Origin: Cytobacillus oceanisediminis
Lineage (GTDB): Bacteria; Bacillota; Bacilli; Bacillales; Cytobacillaceae
Direction: 5' to 3'
Assembly (NCBI RefSeq): GCF_007830235.1
Contig: NZ_VLKI01000004.1
Coordinates: forward strand, 1 to 64,000
Length of the DNA: 64,000 nt
Each line of letters starts with the position of its first letter. The stretch's first letter is position 1. The translations under genes were made by a program, and so were the position numbers. Below the pieces are notes generated by a model. That model ran no database searches, was not told the origin of the DNA, and was given only the letters and a program-made list of their open reading frames with translations. Positions 34,614-43,066 of the stretch are shown here, in pieces.

Positions 34614-36293
34614 TTGCAGTTGAAAAAAATAACAGCCGAGAAAAAACTTCTTATCCTTGCCTTTATTGCTTTAGCTTTGTTTGTGTCTCCGTTGTACATA
34701 TTAGGTGAAAACGCTCATATTCGCGTTCACGATAATTTGGATTCCAATCTTGCATGGTATAAAGTCCTCGCCGAAAGCGGCCAGCTTACAGGGCCGATTG
34801 ATGCAGTCATTCCGCAAATTATGAACGGAAACCTATCCCGGAACGCGTTTGGCTCTGAATTCACCTTAATTGTTTGGCTTTATGCTCTCTTTCCGGCCAT
34901 GATTGCCTATGCTCTCAGCCAGACGATTACAAGAGTGTTTGCTTTTATTGGAATGTATTTGCTTTTGAAAAAGCATTTTCTTAAAGAAGAGAAGTGGGCA
35001 CCGGTTACGATTGGGACAGCGCTGGCATTTGCCTTCACTCCATTTTGGCCATCCGGTATGCTGAGCACTCTTGGGATGCCGCTTGCGCTTTGGGCATTTT
35101 TAAATATCAGGCAAGGGGAAAGATCCTTGAGAAACATCCTTGTCTTAACCTTATTGCCCATGTATGCGAGCATCGTTCTGGGATTTTTCTTTTTCCTGAG
35201 TGCCATGGGAATCTTTTGGCTGACAGATGTAATCAGAAAAAGAAAGTGGAATTGGCCATTTCTATTATCGATTGCTTATATGACCGGAATATTTTTTATT
35301 GTTGAATACAGGCTTGTTTATTCCTTTCTATTTGACGATGAACCAAACAGCCGTGATGAATATTTCCATGCAAGGTTAACCTTTTGGCATTGCCTCCGGC
35401 TGACATTTAAAAATTTTGCTCTGGGACACCACCATGCTGCAACCATCCACACCTTAGTCATCCTCCCGCTTATGTTCATAGCCCTTTTCATGATTATTTG
35501 GCAAAAGAACTGGAAAGATGAAAAGGTGTTTTTGTTCCTTTTTTTCCTAAACTTTGCTTTATCAGCATGGTATGCCTTCTGGTTTTACAAAGGCTGGCTG
35601 CCGCTTACTGAGCGCTTTCATGTTCTTGATACATTCAACTTTGCCAGGTATCACTTCTTACGGCCTCTGGTTATTTATGTTCTTTTTGCCCTGTCCTTGA
35701 AAATCATTTGGTCCCGTGGCCAGTTTTGGAGGCGGCAGGTTCCCGTTTTTGTGCTGGCACAAGTGATTGTCGCTTTATTTTTTAATGAAGAAATTCTCTT
35801 TCAGGATAAGCCTACTGTAAAGCAATTTTATGCAGAAAAGCAGTTTACTGATATTAAGAACTATATTGGGCGCCCGCAGGAAGATTACCGTGTCGCAAGC
35901 ATCGGCCTTCACCCTGCCATCGCCCAGTATAATGGCTTCTACACTTTAGATACGTATAACAATTTTTACCCCTTAACGTACAAATATCAGTTTCGGACAA
36001 TAATTGAAAAAGAACTGGAAAAAAACAAAAGAATCCGCATCTACTTTGATGAATGGGGTGGAAGGTGCTATATCTTTACGGACGAGCTCGGAAAGCATTA
36101 TATGTTTAAAAAGCATACGAAAAAAAGGCTGAAAAACCTTCAATTGAATACAGGTGCATTCAAGGCAATGGGTGGTTCTTATATTTTTTCATCCGTTCCA
36201 ATCGATAATGCTGCAGATAACGCTCTGCACTTAGAAAAGGTTTTTGAATCAAAAAGCTCTATATGGAAAATCTACCTTTATAAAGCCATATAA
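34614..36293 (+). CDS. YkoS-like (DUF6044) polytopic membrane protein
   Basis: 559 residues with about 11-12 membrane segments and a soluble C-terminal domain of about 150 residues. The start is TTG 34614, with AGAGGTG six bases before it. HDNLDSNLAWYKVLAESGQL and FNFARYHFLRPLVIYVLFAL suggest the DUF6044/YkoS family, which sits next to a GT2 glycosyltransferase in Bacillus as it does here. It probably acts in transfer or export of a lipid-linked sugar, like GT-C or GtrC proteins (inference). Confidence 0.75.
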   Translation: MQLKKITAEKKLLILAFIALALFVSPLYILGENAHIRVHDNLDSNLAWYKVLAESGQLTGPIDAVIPQIMNGNLSRNAFGSEFTLIVWLYALFPAMIAYALSQTITRVFAFIGMYLLLKKHFLKEEKWAPVTIGTALAFAFTPFWPSGMLSTLGMPLALWAFLNIRQGERSLRNILVLTLLPMYASIVLGFFFFLSAMGIFWLTDVIRKRKWNWPFLLSIAYMTGIFFIVEYRLVYSFLFDDEPNSRDEYFHARLTFWHCLRLTFKNFALGHHHAATIHTLVILPLMFIALFMIIWQKNWKDEKVFLFLFFLNFALSAWYAFWFYKGWLPLTERFHVLDTFNFARYHFLRPLVIYVLFALSLKIIWSRGQFWRRQVPVFVLAQVIVALFFNEEILFQDKPTVKQFYAEKQFTDIKNYIGRPQEDYRVASIGLHPAIAQYNGFYTLDTYNNFYPLTYKYQFRTIIEKELEKNKRIRIYFDEWGGRCYIFTDELGKHYMFKKHTKKRLKNLQLNTGAFKAMGGSYIFSSVPIDNAADNALHLEKVFESKSSIWKIYLYKAI

Positions 36294-36307
36294 TCAGGAG
36301 GAAAAAA

Positions 36308-37345
36308 ATGAACAACCCAGTACTCACCATCGTGGTTCCTTGCTATAACGAAGAGGAGGTACTGCCGGAAACGATTAAACAACTTAGCCAATTGCTTGAA
36401 GAACTGGAGAACGAAAATCTAGCTTCGGATAAAAGCAAAATTCTGTTTGTGGATGACGGAAGCAAAGATCGGACTTGGCCAATCATTTACAAGCAAAGCT
36501 TAAATAATGATAAGGTTAGGGGAATAAAGCTTTCCAGAAATGTGGGGCACCAGAATGCATTGCTTGCTGGTTTATCAGCAGCAGGAAAGGCCGCGGATTG
36601 TGCTGTTTCAATCGATGCGGATCTTCAGGACGATATTTCAGTAATCCGGGAGTTTATGTTGAAATTCCGGGAAGGGTATGAAATTGTCTATGGTGTAAGG
36701 AGAAAACGGGATACTGATACTTTTTTCAAAAGAAGCACTGCTCAGGGATTCTATAAGATGATGAAGAAGATGGGAGTCGATCTTGTTTATAATCACGCAG
36801 ACTTCCGCTTAATGAGCAAACGTGCGTTGGAAGAACTTCAACGATATGAGGAGACAAACATGTTCCTGCGCGGGATCGTGCCATTGCTCGGATTTAAAAC
36901 GGCCAGTGTGTATTATGATCGTAAAGAACGGCTTGCGGGAGAGTCCAAGTATCCTTTGAAAAAAATGATTGCCTTTTGCTTTGAAGGCATTACCTCATTT
37001 TCTGTTACACCGATCCGAATGGTCATGGCATTGGGGATATGCTCATTTTTTATTAGTCTTCTATTTGGCATTTACTTTCTTGGATTAAGGTTTTTTGGTG
37101 AAACCGAAACCGGCTGGACTTCCTTGATTACTTCAATCTGGATGCTTGGCGGGCTGCAGCTTACGGCTATTGGCTTAGTGGGGGAATATATTGGGAAAAT
37201 ATATAAAGAAACAAAGAGGAGACCAAAATTTTCAGTAGAAATTGATGCTTTTAATATGCCTATTTCCCCTCACCTGGCTTCGGACGGAGGAACTGAAAAT
37301 GAGTTCACTGGCATTAATTTTGGAAAATTATCTGAAACGAACTAA
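36308..37345 (+). CDS. Family 2 glycosyltransferase (GtrB/YkoT-like)
   Basis: 345 residues. The N-terminal GT-A domain has TIVVPCYNEEEVLPETI, LFVDDGSKDRTW and the DXD-type VSIDADLQDD. Two C-terminal membrane segments (about 235-258 and 270-300) are typical of GtrB/DPM1-like enzymes, which transfer a sugar to undecaprenyl phosphate. Ribosome binding site AGGAGG before ATG 36308. It overlaps the GtrA-type gene by 47 bp. Confidence 0.9.
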   Translation: MNNPVLTIVVPCYNEEEVLPETIKQLSQLLEELENENLASDKSKILFVDDGSKDRTWPIIYKQSLNNDKVRGIKLSRNVGHQNALLAGLSAAGKAADCAVSIDADLQDDISVIREFMLKFREGYEIVYGVRRKRDTDTFFKRSTAQGFYKMMKKMGVDLVYNHADFRLMSKRALEELQRYEETNMFLRGIVPLLGFKTASVYYDRKERLAGESKYPLKKMIAFCFEGITSFSVTPIRMVMALGICSFFISLLFGIYFLGLRFFGETETGWTSLITSIWMLGGLQLTAIGLVGEYIGKIYKETKRRPKFSVEIDAFNMPISPHLASDGGTENEFTGINFGKLSETN

Positions 37346-37733
37346 TACCTTTATTCGTTTTTTGATTGTTGGAGCGGTTAATACGTTGGCTGGTCTATCT
37401 ATTATATTTATCCTTTTGAATTTAATCGGAATGTCATACTGGACAGCTACTTTTATCGGAAATAGCATTGGAGCTGCAATCAGCTATTATCTAAATAGGG
37501 CCTTTACTTTTCAGAGTAAGGCCTGCATTCAAAAGAGTGCTGTCCGTTTTATTTCTGTCATTTTATTTAGTTACTTTCTTTCTTATGCAATAAGCGATTT
37601 GGCCGCAGAGGTCGTGCAGGATTTTAACCTTTCGGGGTATGAACTTTCCCGTGTAGAGCTTGCCGTATTCATGGGAGCAGCGATTTACACGCTAACCAAT
37701 TATTTTGGACAGAAATATTTTGTTTTTAAATGA
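37299..37733 (+). CDS. GtrA-family membrane protein
   Basis: 144 residues from ATG 37299 (GGAGGAACTGAAA upstream), with four membrane segments. FIRFLIVGAVNTLAGLSIIF is the usual GtrA start and AISYYLNRAFTFQSK the usual middle. GtrA proteins are thought to flip the polyprenyl-phosphate sugar made by the neighbouring GtrB. With the YkoS-like protein it would form a three-component membrane glycosylation system. Confidence 0.88.
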   Translation: MSSLALILENYLKRTNTFIRFLIVGAVNTLAGLSIIFILLNLIGMSYWTATFIGNSIGAAISYYLNRAFTFQSKACIQKSAVRFISVILFSYFLSYAISDLAAEVVQDFNLSGYELSRVELAVFMGAAIYTLTNYFGQKYFVFK

Positions 37734-37782
37734 CTCTTCATCCAGGTAACCGAGAGGAATTCCATATGTAAAATGACAGCAA

Positions 37783-37810
37783 AAAAAAAGCAGGAATAAC
37801 CTGCTTTTTA
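37783..37810. terminator. Bidirectional terminator
   Basis: AAAAAGCAGG AATAA CCTGCTTTTT serves the GtrA-type gene on the plus strand and the Cys/His-rich gene on the minus strand. Confidence 0.85.
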
Positions 37811-37846
37811 AAGTAAAGCTTGTTTACTATTTTCACAAAAGCAATT

Positions 37847-38050
37847 CTAGCAGCAGCACTTTTTGCAGCAGGAATGATGATGGCATTCGTGGCAGCATTT
37901 TTTGCAGGAGCAATGGTGGCTGTGGTCGTGGCAGCATTTTTTGCAGCAGTGATTTTCATGGCTTTCTTTCTTTTTGCAGCAGATTTTGCAATGTGGGTCA
38001 TGGCAGGTTTTCTTTTTGTAAGAATGGTACTCAACACAATAATGGCACAT
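37847..38050 (-). CDS. Cys/His-rich small protein, likely metal-binding or spore-coat type
   Basis: 67 residues, of which 20 are Cys and 14 are His, plus 14 Lys. CCKKCCH or CKKCCH recurs (residues 35-41, 49-54, 61-66), ending KKCCC. The minus-strand upstream sequence GGAAAGGAGAGTAACCT gives a strong ribosome binding site for ATG 38050, and a terminator follows, which supports a real gene. No family is firmly recognised. The composition suggests metal binding, or disulfide/metal cross-linking in the spore coat (inference). The plus-strand frame over it (37820-38080) is its shadow. Confidence 0.75.
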   Translation of the reverse strand: MCHYCVEYHSYKKKTCHDPHCKICCKKKESHENHCCKKCCHDHSHHCSCKKCCHECHHHSCCKKCCC

Positions 38051-38159
38051 AGGTTACTCTCCTTTCCATTAATCTGCTAATAATATATGAAAGAAAATTC
38101 GGAAGGGTAGAGCCCTTGTCCATAGTGTTTGAAACTTCCGCCATGGCCCGGAATTTTAT

Positions 38160-38195
38160 GCAAAAACCCCCTCCGTTTTTAAAGGGGGTTTTTGC
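38160..38195. terminator. Bidirectional terminator between the RND gene and the Cys/His gene
   Basis: GCAAAAACCCCCT and AGGGGGTTTTTGC pair around CCGTTTTTAA. The hairpin end carries T runs on both strands. It ends the RND transcript. Confidence 0.88.
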
Positions 38196-38203
38196 GTTAA
38201 TTG

Positions 38204-41200
38204 TTATGTTCCTGGTACTGCTTTTACATCATTTCGTTCCTTTTTCCGCTTTTTCTTCAGCCAGCCGAAACGAAGGCTGGAGGTTGTAAACAAGCGGTAA
38301 ACGGCCGGAATCAGCAGCAGGGTGATGAAGGTGGCAAATAGCAGACCGGAAATAATGACTGTCGCCATAGGGGCCTGGTAGTTGCCGGAAGTTCCGGATG
38401 CCAATGCCAATGGCAGCATGCCGCCGGCTGTTGTCAATGTGGTCATAAAGATGGGGCGAATCCGGTTTTTCCCTGCTTCTAAAAGGGCTTCCTCAACAGA
38501 GAATCCTTCAGTGCGCAGCTGGTTCGTCCGGTCGATCAACAGGATGGCGTTGTTGAGAACAATTCCAATCAGCATCACGATTCCCATGCCTGACATGACA
38601 CTAAGCTCCATTTGTGTAAGGAACAATCCGAGAATGACACCAACGATTGTCATAGGGATCACGGACATGACGATAAGCGGATGGCCAAGGTGGTTAAATT
38701 GGACGGCCATCACCAGGTACACAAGGAAGATTGCGATGGCTAACACAAACACCATATCCATGATCAATTCCTGCTGCTGCTCAAGGTCGCCGGCAACTGA
38801 AACGGTATAGCCAGCAGGTGCAGCAAAGTCGCTGATCAGCTTTTGTACGTCACGGTTAATAGCGCCAAGGTCTTTGCCCTCCATATCAGCCGAGATGGAC
38901 AGGAAACGCTCGCCATCACGATGGGAAATTTCATTCGGTGTTTCCACACTCTCCAATTGGATAAAAGAAGATAAAGTTTTCTCGCCCTGTGCTGTTGGGA
39001 CTTTTAAATCCAATAGGGACGATTTGGAATCGGTTTTCTCGGCCCATTTTAGGGCAAGCGGCACATTTTCTTCGTTTACCGTCATTTCTCCTACTGGCAT
39101 TGTCAAAAAGGCCTGCTCGATGAATTGCCTAATTTGCGGCTGTGTTAATCCTGCTTTTTCAATCGCTTCTTCCTTTATAACGACAACCTGTTCTTCGGAA
39201 GTGCGCTCCATGGAATTTGTCACACCAACAATGCCATCAATGCCTTCAAGTTCTTGAGTAAAATCGCCGGCAACTGCCTGCAATTGTTCAAAATCTTCGC
39301 CTTTAATATTCACTTGAACTGGAGAACTGCCTCCAGCCGACATAGCTCCTTGGACATTTTCAACTGGAAGGGTATCTGATAGGCTACGGAGTTCTTTCAT
39401 AATATCTTCATTAATGTCTTTTTGTTCCCTTGTAATGTCTTCACCCTTTGTCATGTTGATAATGGTATAAAACATGCCGCCGTTATCCATGACGTAATTG
39501 GACTCTACATCCTCGATGGATTGTAGTTTTTGATTTATGTTTTGTGCAATCTCCTCTTTATCTTCTATTGAAACGCCTGTTTCCAGATCAACCATCAGCT
39601 CGGTGTAACGATTGAACATATCTGGCATAATCGTCATCGGAATTTTTGTCACAAGCGTCAAGGATCCGGCAAAAAGCAGGAAAAAGATTGCAATGATTGC
39701 AAAGCTGTAGCGTTTTTTCTTGATTATCCAGGCGACGATACGGCTATACAGGCGCATAATCGGTCCTTCTTTGCTTTCTTTTTTCGATTTGCGGAGCTTC
39801 AGCAATTTTTCAGAAAGAGAAGGGATCAGTGTGAACGATACGATAACCGAGCTGATCAATGTAATCGCTACAACCGCAGACAGCATGATCATGAATTGCC
39901 CCATATCGCCTCCAATCAGGCCAATCGGCAGGAATACGACGATCGTCGTCAGCATGGAAGCAATAACAGCAGATGAAACTTCCTTGGTTCCTTCTAAAAC
40001 GGATTCCAGCTTGCCCAAGCCTTGCTCTTTCTTTCGATAGATTGATTCCAAAATAACAATGGAGGAATCGACCATCATTCCAATTCCAAGTCCCAAACCA
40101 ATCAGGGTTAGGATGTTAAAGCTGTAATCAAATACCCACATCGCAGTAAAAGTCAGCAGGATAGAAGTGGGGATTGATAGGCCGATGATAAAAGTGGCCC
40201 TCAGATTCCGCAAAAAGATCAGCAGAATCGCAATCGCAATGACGCCTCCAATAAGAATATTGCCGGTTACCCCATCAATCGATTCCTGGACGTAATCCGC
40301 CTGCGCGACCATTTCATTCAGTTCGAAGCCTTTAACCAATCCATCTTCACGGATATTCTTGATTTCGGTACGGACTGCTGCCGCCATGTCAATTTGTGTA
40401 GCATCCGAAACGCGGCCTACCTGGACAAAGATAAAGTCTTTTGTGCCATTTTTCCAGACAAAGGAGGAGCTTTCAAGCGGCTGAAGGGAAACGTCTGCTA
40501 CTTCCTCCAATTCAATGAATCCCGCCTGTGTCGGAATTTTTATATTTTTTACATCGTCCATATTTTCCAATTTCGTGTTCCAGCGAAGGGAAGGAGAGTT
40601 TGAATCGCTGCTCAGTTCCCCGAGTGTTGCTTCGCTGTTCACCTGCTGGATCGAACTGATTATTGCTGTGGCATCCAGCCCTTTTTCCGCCATTTCGGAG
40701 CGGTTCAATTCAATTGTAATCTCATGCTCCTGTACGCCTGCCAGTGATACGTCGCGGACTTCAGGCAATGCTTCTAAACGGGGCTCGAGAACATTTTTAG
40801 CAAAATTGGTCATCTCTTCCATTGTGCCACCGGAAACATCCATATAAAACTCGTAGGTTTGAGCCGTTCCATACTGTCCTGCCATGACCTCTGTGATTCC
40901 AGCATTATCCCCCTTGGCGGCATTTACGATTGACTCTACTTCCTTAAAAAGGTCATCGCCGCGGCCCTGTTCAAAGGTTATTTGAAGAGAGCTCCGCCCG
41001 ATTGTCGTTGTCGAGTCAATGCCTTCTACTCCGTCAATCCCCCTGATTTGCTGCTCCAAGGGGTTGGTGATCGATCGCTCCACTTCTATGGCAGCCATCT
41101 CACCAGCGCTGATCTCCACATAAGCTCCATCCATCGTCACAGGCGGCATCAACTCTTTATCCAATTCAAGAATAGAATAGCTGCCGATGGCTAAAATCAA

Positions 41201-41263
41201 TACCGTTATTAACCCGACCAAAATTTTTCTCTGTACAATCAGCTTCAATAATTTCATAAACAT
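38204..41263 (-). CDS. RND-family efflux permease (SwrC/YerP-like)
   Basis: 1019 residues with the two-fold RND plan: TM1 near residue 15-32, a periplasmic-type loop of about 300 residues, TM2-6, TM7, a second loop and TM8-12. The TM4 block LIGLGLGIGMMVDSSIVILE is the conserved RND motif with proton-relay acidic residues, and GIVMLIGIVLNNAILLID is its second-half partner. Bacillus homologues such as SwrC export surfactants and drugs. No MFP or outer-membrane partner is adjacent, as is usual in Gram-positives. Ribosome binding site GCAAGGAGAA before ATG 41263. Confidence 0.92.
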   Translation of the reverse strand: MFMKLLKLIVQRKILVGLITVLILAIGSYSILELDKELMPPVTMDGAYVEISAGEMAAIEVERSITNPLEQQIRGIDGVEGIDSTTTIGRSSLQITFEQGRGDDLFKEVESIVNAAKGDNAGITEVMAGQYGTAQTYEFYMDVSGGTMEEMTNFAKNVLEPRLEALPEVRDVSLAGVQEHEITIELNRSEMAEKGLDATAIISSIQQVNSEATLGELSSDSNSPSLRWNTKLENMDDVKNIKIPTQAGFIELEEVADVSLQPLESSSFVWKNGTKDFIFVQVGRVSDATQIDMAAAVRTEIKNIREDGLVKGFELNEMVAQADYVQESIDGVTGNILIGGVIAIAILLIFLRNLRATFIIGLSIPTSILLTFTAMWVFDYSFNILTLIGLGLGIGMMVDSSIVILESIYRKKEQGLGKLESVLEGTKEVSSAVIASMLTTIVVFLPIGLIGGDMGQFMIMLSAVVAITLISSVIVSFTLIPSLSEKLLKLRKSKKESKEGPIMRLYSRIVAWIIKKKRYSFAIIAIFFLLFAGSLTLVTKIPMTIMPDMFNRYTELMVDLETGVSIEDKEEIAQNINQKLQSIEDVESNYVMDNGGMFYTIINMTKGEDITREQKDINEDIMKELRSLSDTLPVENVQGAMSAGGSSPVQVNIKGEDFEQLQAVAGDFTQELEGIDGIVGVTNSMERTSEEQVVVIKEEAIEKAGLTQPQIRQFIEQAFLTMPVGEMTVNEENVPLALKWAEKTDSKSSLLDLKVPTAQGEKTLSSFIQLESVETPNEISHRDGERFLSISADMEGKDLGAINRDVQKLISDFAAPAGYTVSVAGDLEQQQELIMDMVFVLAIAIFLVYLVMAVQFNHLGHPLIVMSVIPMTIVGVILGLFLTQMELSVMSGMGIVMLIGIVLNNAILLIDRTNQLRTEGFSVEEALLEAGKNRIRPIFMTTLTTAGGMLPLALASGTSGNYQAPMATVIISGLLFATFITLLLIPAVYRLFTTSSLRFGWLKKKRKKERNDVKAVPGT

Positions 41264-41560
41264 TCTCCTTGCTCCCTAATAGTCAAAATTTGCACTCAAG
41301 ATCTAATTATACACAGAAAATAGGTAATAATAACCATTTTTCCTTTAAAATACTAATAATTCGTACGACCTATTTCGCCAAAATCAGACCTTGTTTGCAG
41401 GAAAAACTTAACAATTGTTACATGTATCATCTTAACGCGGATGAACAGGAGCCATAACGAGCCAGAGACATATCTTTCTCTCAGGCTTAAGGCTGAGATA
41501 ATTAGAGCTAATGGATGAAATTGAATACGGCAATACATGGCAGTAATAAATAAAGGCTTA
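41264..41560. other. Upstream region of the RND gene
   Basis: About 300 bp without a gene. On the minus strand a TATAAT with a weak -35 (TTATTA, 16-bp spacing) lies about 50 bp before the RND start, a plausible promoter. I find nothing else until the 52-bp repeat begins. Confidence 0.4.
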
Positions 41561-42256
41561 CGTTATCTTAATGACCAAAAATCGGAGAAGGGCGGCAAAG
41601 GTAGTTAATAAGAAGGATTAACGACCAAAAATGAGGAGAGAGAATATGGTAGCTAAAGAGCTGGATTAACGACCAAAAATGAGGAGACGGAAAGAGTATG
41701 GTAGCTAAAGAGCTGGATTAACGACCAAAAATGAGGAGACGGAAAGAGTATGGTAGCTAAAGAGCTGGATTAACGACCAAAAATGAGGAGACGGAGAGAG
41801 TATGGTAGCTAAAGAGCTGGATTAACGACCAAAAATGAGGAGACGGAAAGAGTATGGTAGCTAAAGAGCTGGATTAACGACCAAAAATGAGGAGATGGAA
41901 TGGATATGGTAGTTAAAGAGTTAGATTAACGACCAAAAGCGAGGAGAGGGAGAGAATATGGAAGTTAAAGAACCGGATTAACGACCAAAAATGAGGAGAC
42001 GGAAAGAATATGGAAGTTAAAGAACCGGATTAACGACCAAAAACGAGGAGAGGGAGAGAATATGGTAGCTAAAGCACCGGATTAACGACCAAAAATGAGG
42101 AGATGGAAGGGATATGGAAGTTAAAGAGCCGGATTAACGACCAAAAGCGAGGAGATGGAAGGGATATGGAAGGGATATGGAAGTTAAAGAGCCGGATTAA
42201 CGACCAAAAATGAGGAGAGGGAGAGAATATGGTAGTTAAAGAACAGATGAACGTCC
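41561..42256. repeat. 52-bp tandem repeat, about 13 units
   Basis: ACGACCAAAA (or variants ATGACC, ACGTCC) lies at 41571, 41621, 41669, 41721, 41773, 41825, 41877, 41929, 41981, 42033, 42085, 42137, 42200 and 42251. The steps are 50, 48, then nine of exactly 52, then 63 and 51. The 63-bp unit carries an 11-bp internal duplication (AGGGATATGGA). Each unit also holds GAGGAG and ATGGTAGCTAAAGA-type segments. Substitutions are scattered, so the array is old. It is not a CRISPR: there are no unique spacers. Confidence 0.95.
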
Positions 42257-42394
42257 AGAAACCGCATAGCAGTTAAATTAATCGGCTTATCCGCCTGCGC
42301 AATGAAACATCTCCAAACCCTCCAAAAAGAACAAACTCCAACACTATGTTATACTTGAGAAGCCTGAAAACTCCCGAAAATAGGAGGAGAATAC

Positions 42395-42700
42395 ATGTAT
42401 ACGGTTTTTTCAACATTTGATGTTCCCGATGAAAAATCGGAAGAAGTCATTCACATATATAAAAATCGCTCACGGTCGGTCGATGGTGCTGAGGGGTTTG
42501 TAGACTTTTTGCTGCTGCAAAATGATAAGCGCCCGGGCGAGCTGACTGTCCAGCTGATTTTTGATACAAAGGAAAGCTATTTAAATTGGGTTCGAAGCGA
42601 AGATTTTAAGAGAATCCATGATTTGGAGAAAAAGTACCCCGACCAGGAATTGGCTGCGGTGGTTCCGAAAGTGTCGCAATACAAGGTGGTGGCTAAGTGA
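42395..42700 (+). CDS. ABM-domain protein, heme-degrading monooxygenase-like
   Basis: 101 residues, a single antibiotic-biosynthesis-monooxygenase fold. W65 and H75 (in YLNWVRSEDFKRIHDLEKK) keep the ten-residue spacing of Trp67/His77 in IsdG-type heme oxygenases. The N-terminal catalytic Asn is not evident, so activity is uncertain; it could bind rather than degrade heme. AGGAGGAG precedes ATG 42395, and TATACT (42350-42355) may be its -10 box. It overlaps the next gene by four bases and begins the probable four-gene B12-STAS operon. Confidence 0.75.
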   Translation: MYTVFSTFDVPDEKSEEVIHIYKNRSRSVDGAEGFVDFLLLQNDKRPGELTVQLIFDTKESYLNWVRSEDFKRIHDLEKKYPDQELAAVVPKVSQYKVVAK

Positions 42701-43065
42701 ATTTTGATGGGATCGTCAATAAAGTAACCGAAATGATTTATGAACGGGAACCTTCCTTGCTTGAGCGATTCGGCGAGAAGGGGAAAGAGAAGTGCCGCGA
42801 AGATAACCATCACCATATGAAGCATCTCCAGTCGGCCTATGAATTAAATCAAGCTGCATTTTTCACGGATTATGCCTTCTGGCTTAATGGCATTTTAACA
42901 AAGCATGGGATGAAGACACAGCATTTGATTGACAATTTTGAACTAATTCACACTGTTCTGAGAGAAGTAAAAGGAGAGGACGAACAGCAAGCAGAAGCGT
43001 TCACTCTTTATTTATCCGCAGCAATTGCTGTACTGAAAGGCGAACCAGTGAAGGGAGAGGTGTAA
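42697..43065 (+). CDS. Small helical protein of the B12-sensor operon, family uncertain
   Basis: 122 residues from GTG 42697, overlapping the ABM gene by GTGA. It has no membrane segment and looks all-helical. A conserved-looking core, EKCREDNHHHMKHLQSAY, then FFTDYAFWLNGILTKHGM, resembles a helical domain I have seen beside or fused to cobalamin-binding domains in other bacteria (from memory, unverified). The clustered histidines could ligate heme or metal. Its tight coupling to the B12-binding gene (ATG one base after its stop) suggests a partner in the same complex. Confidence 0.6.
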   Translation: MNFDGIVNKVTEMIYEREPSLLERFGEKGKEKCREDNHHHMKHLQSAYELNQAAFFTDYAFWLNGILTKHGMKTQHLIDNFELIHTVLREVKGEDEQQAEAFTLYLSAAIAVLKGEPVKGEV

Positions 43066-43066
43066 T

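Noticed and set aside
37820-38080. Ala/Phe-rich 86-codon plus-strand frame
   Set aside because: It is the complement of the Cys/His-rich gene, which has the strong ribosome binding site; the hydrophobic look follows from reverse-complemented TGC/CAC codons.
41561-42256. CRISPR-like look of the 52-bp repeats
   Set aside because: Units are contiguous tandem copies with scattered substitutions; there are no unique spacers of constant length, no conserved palindromic repeat and no cas genes.
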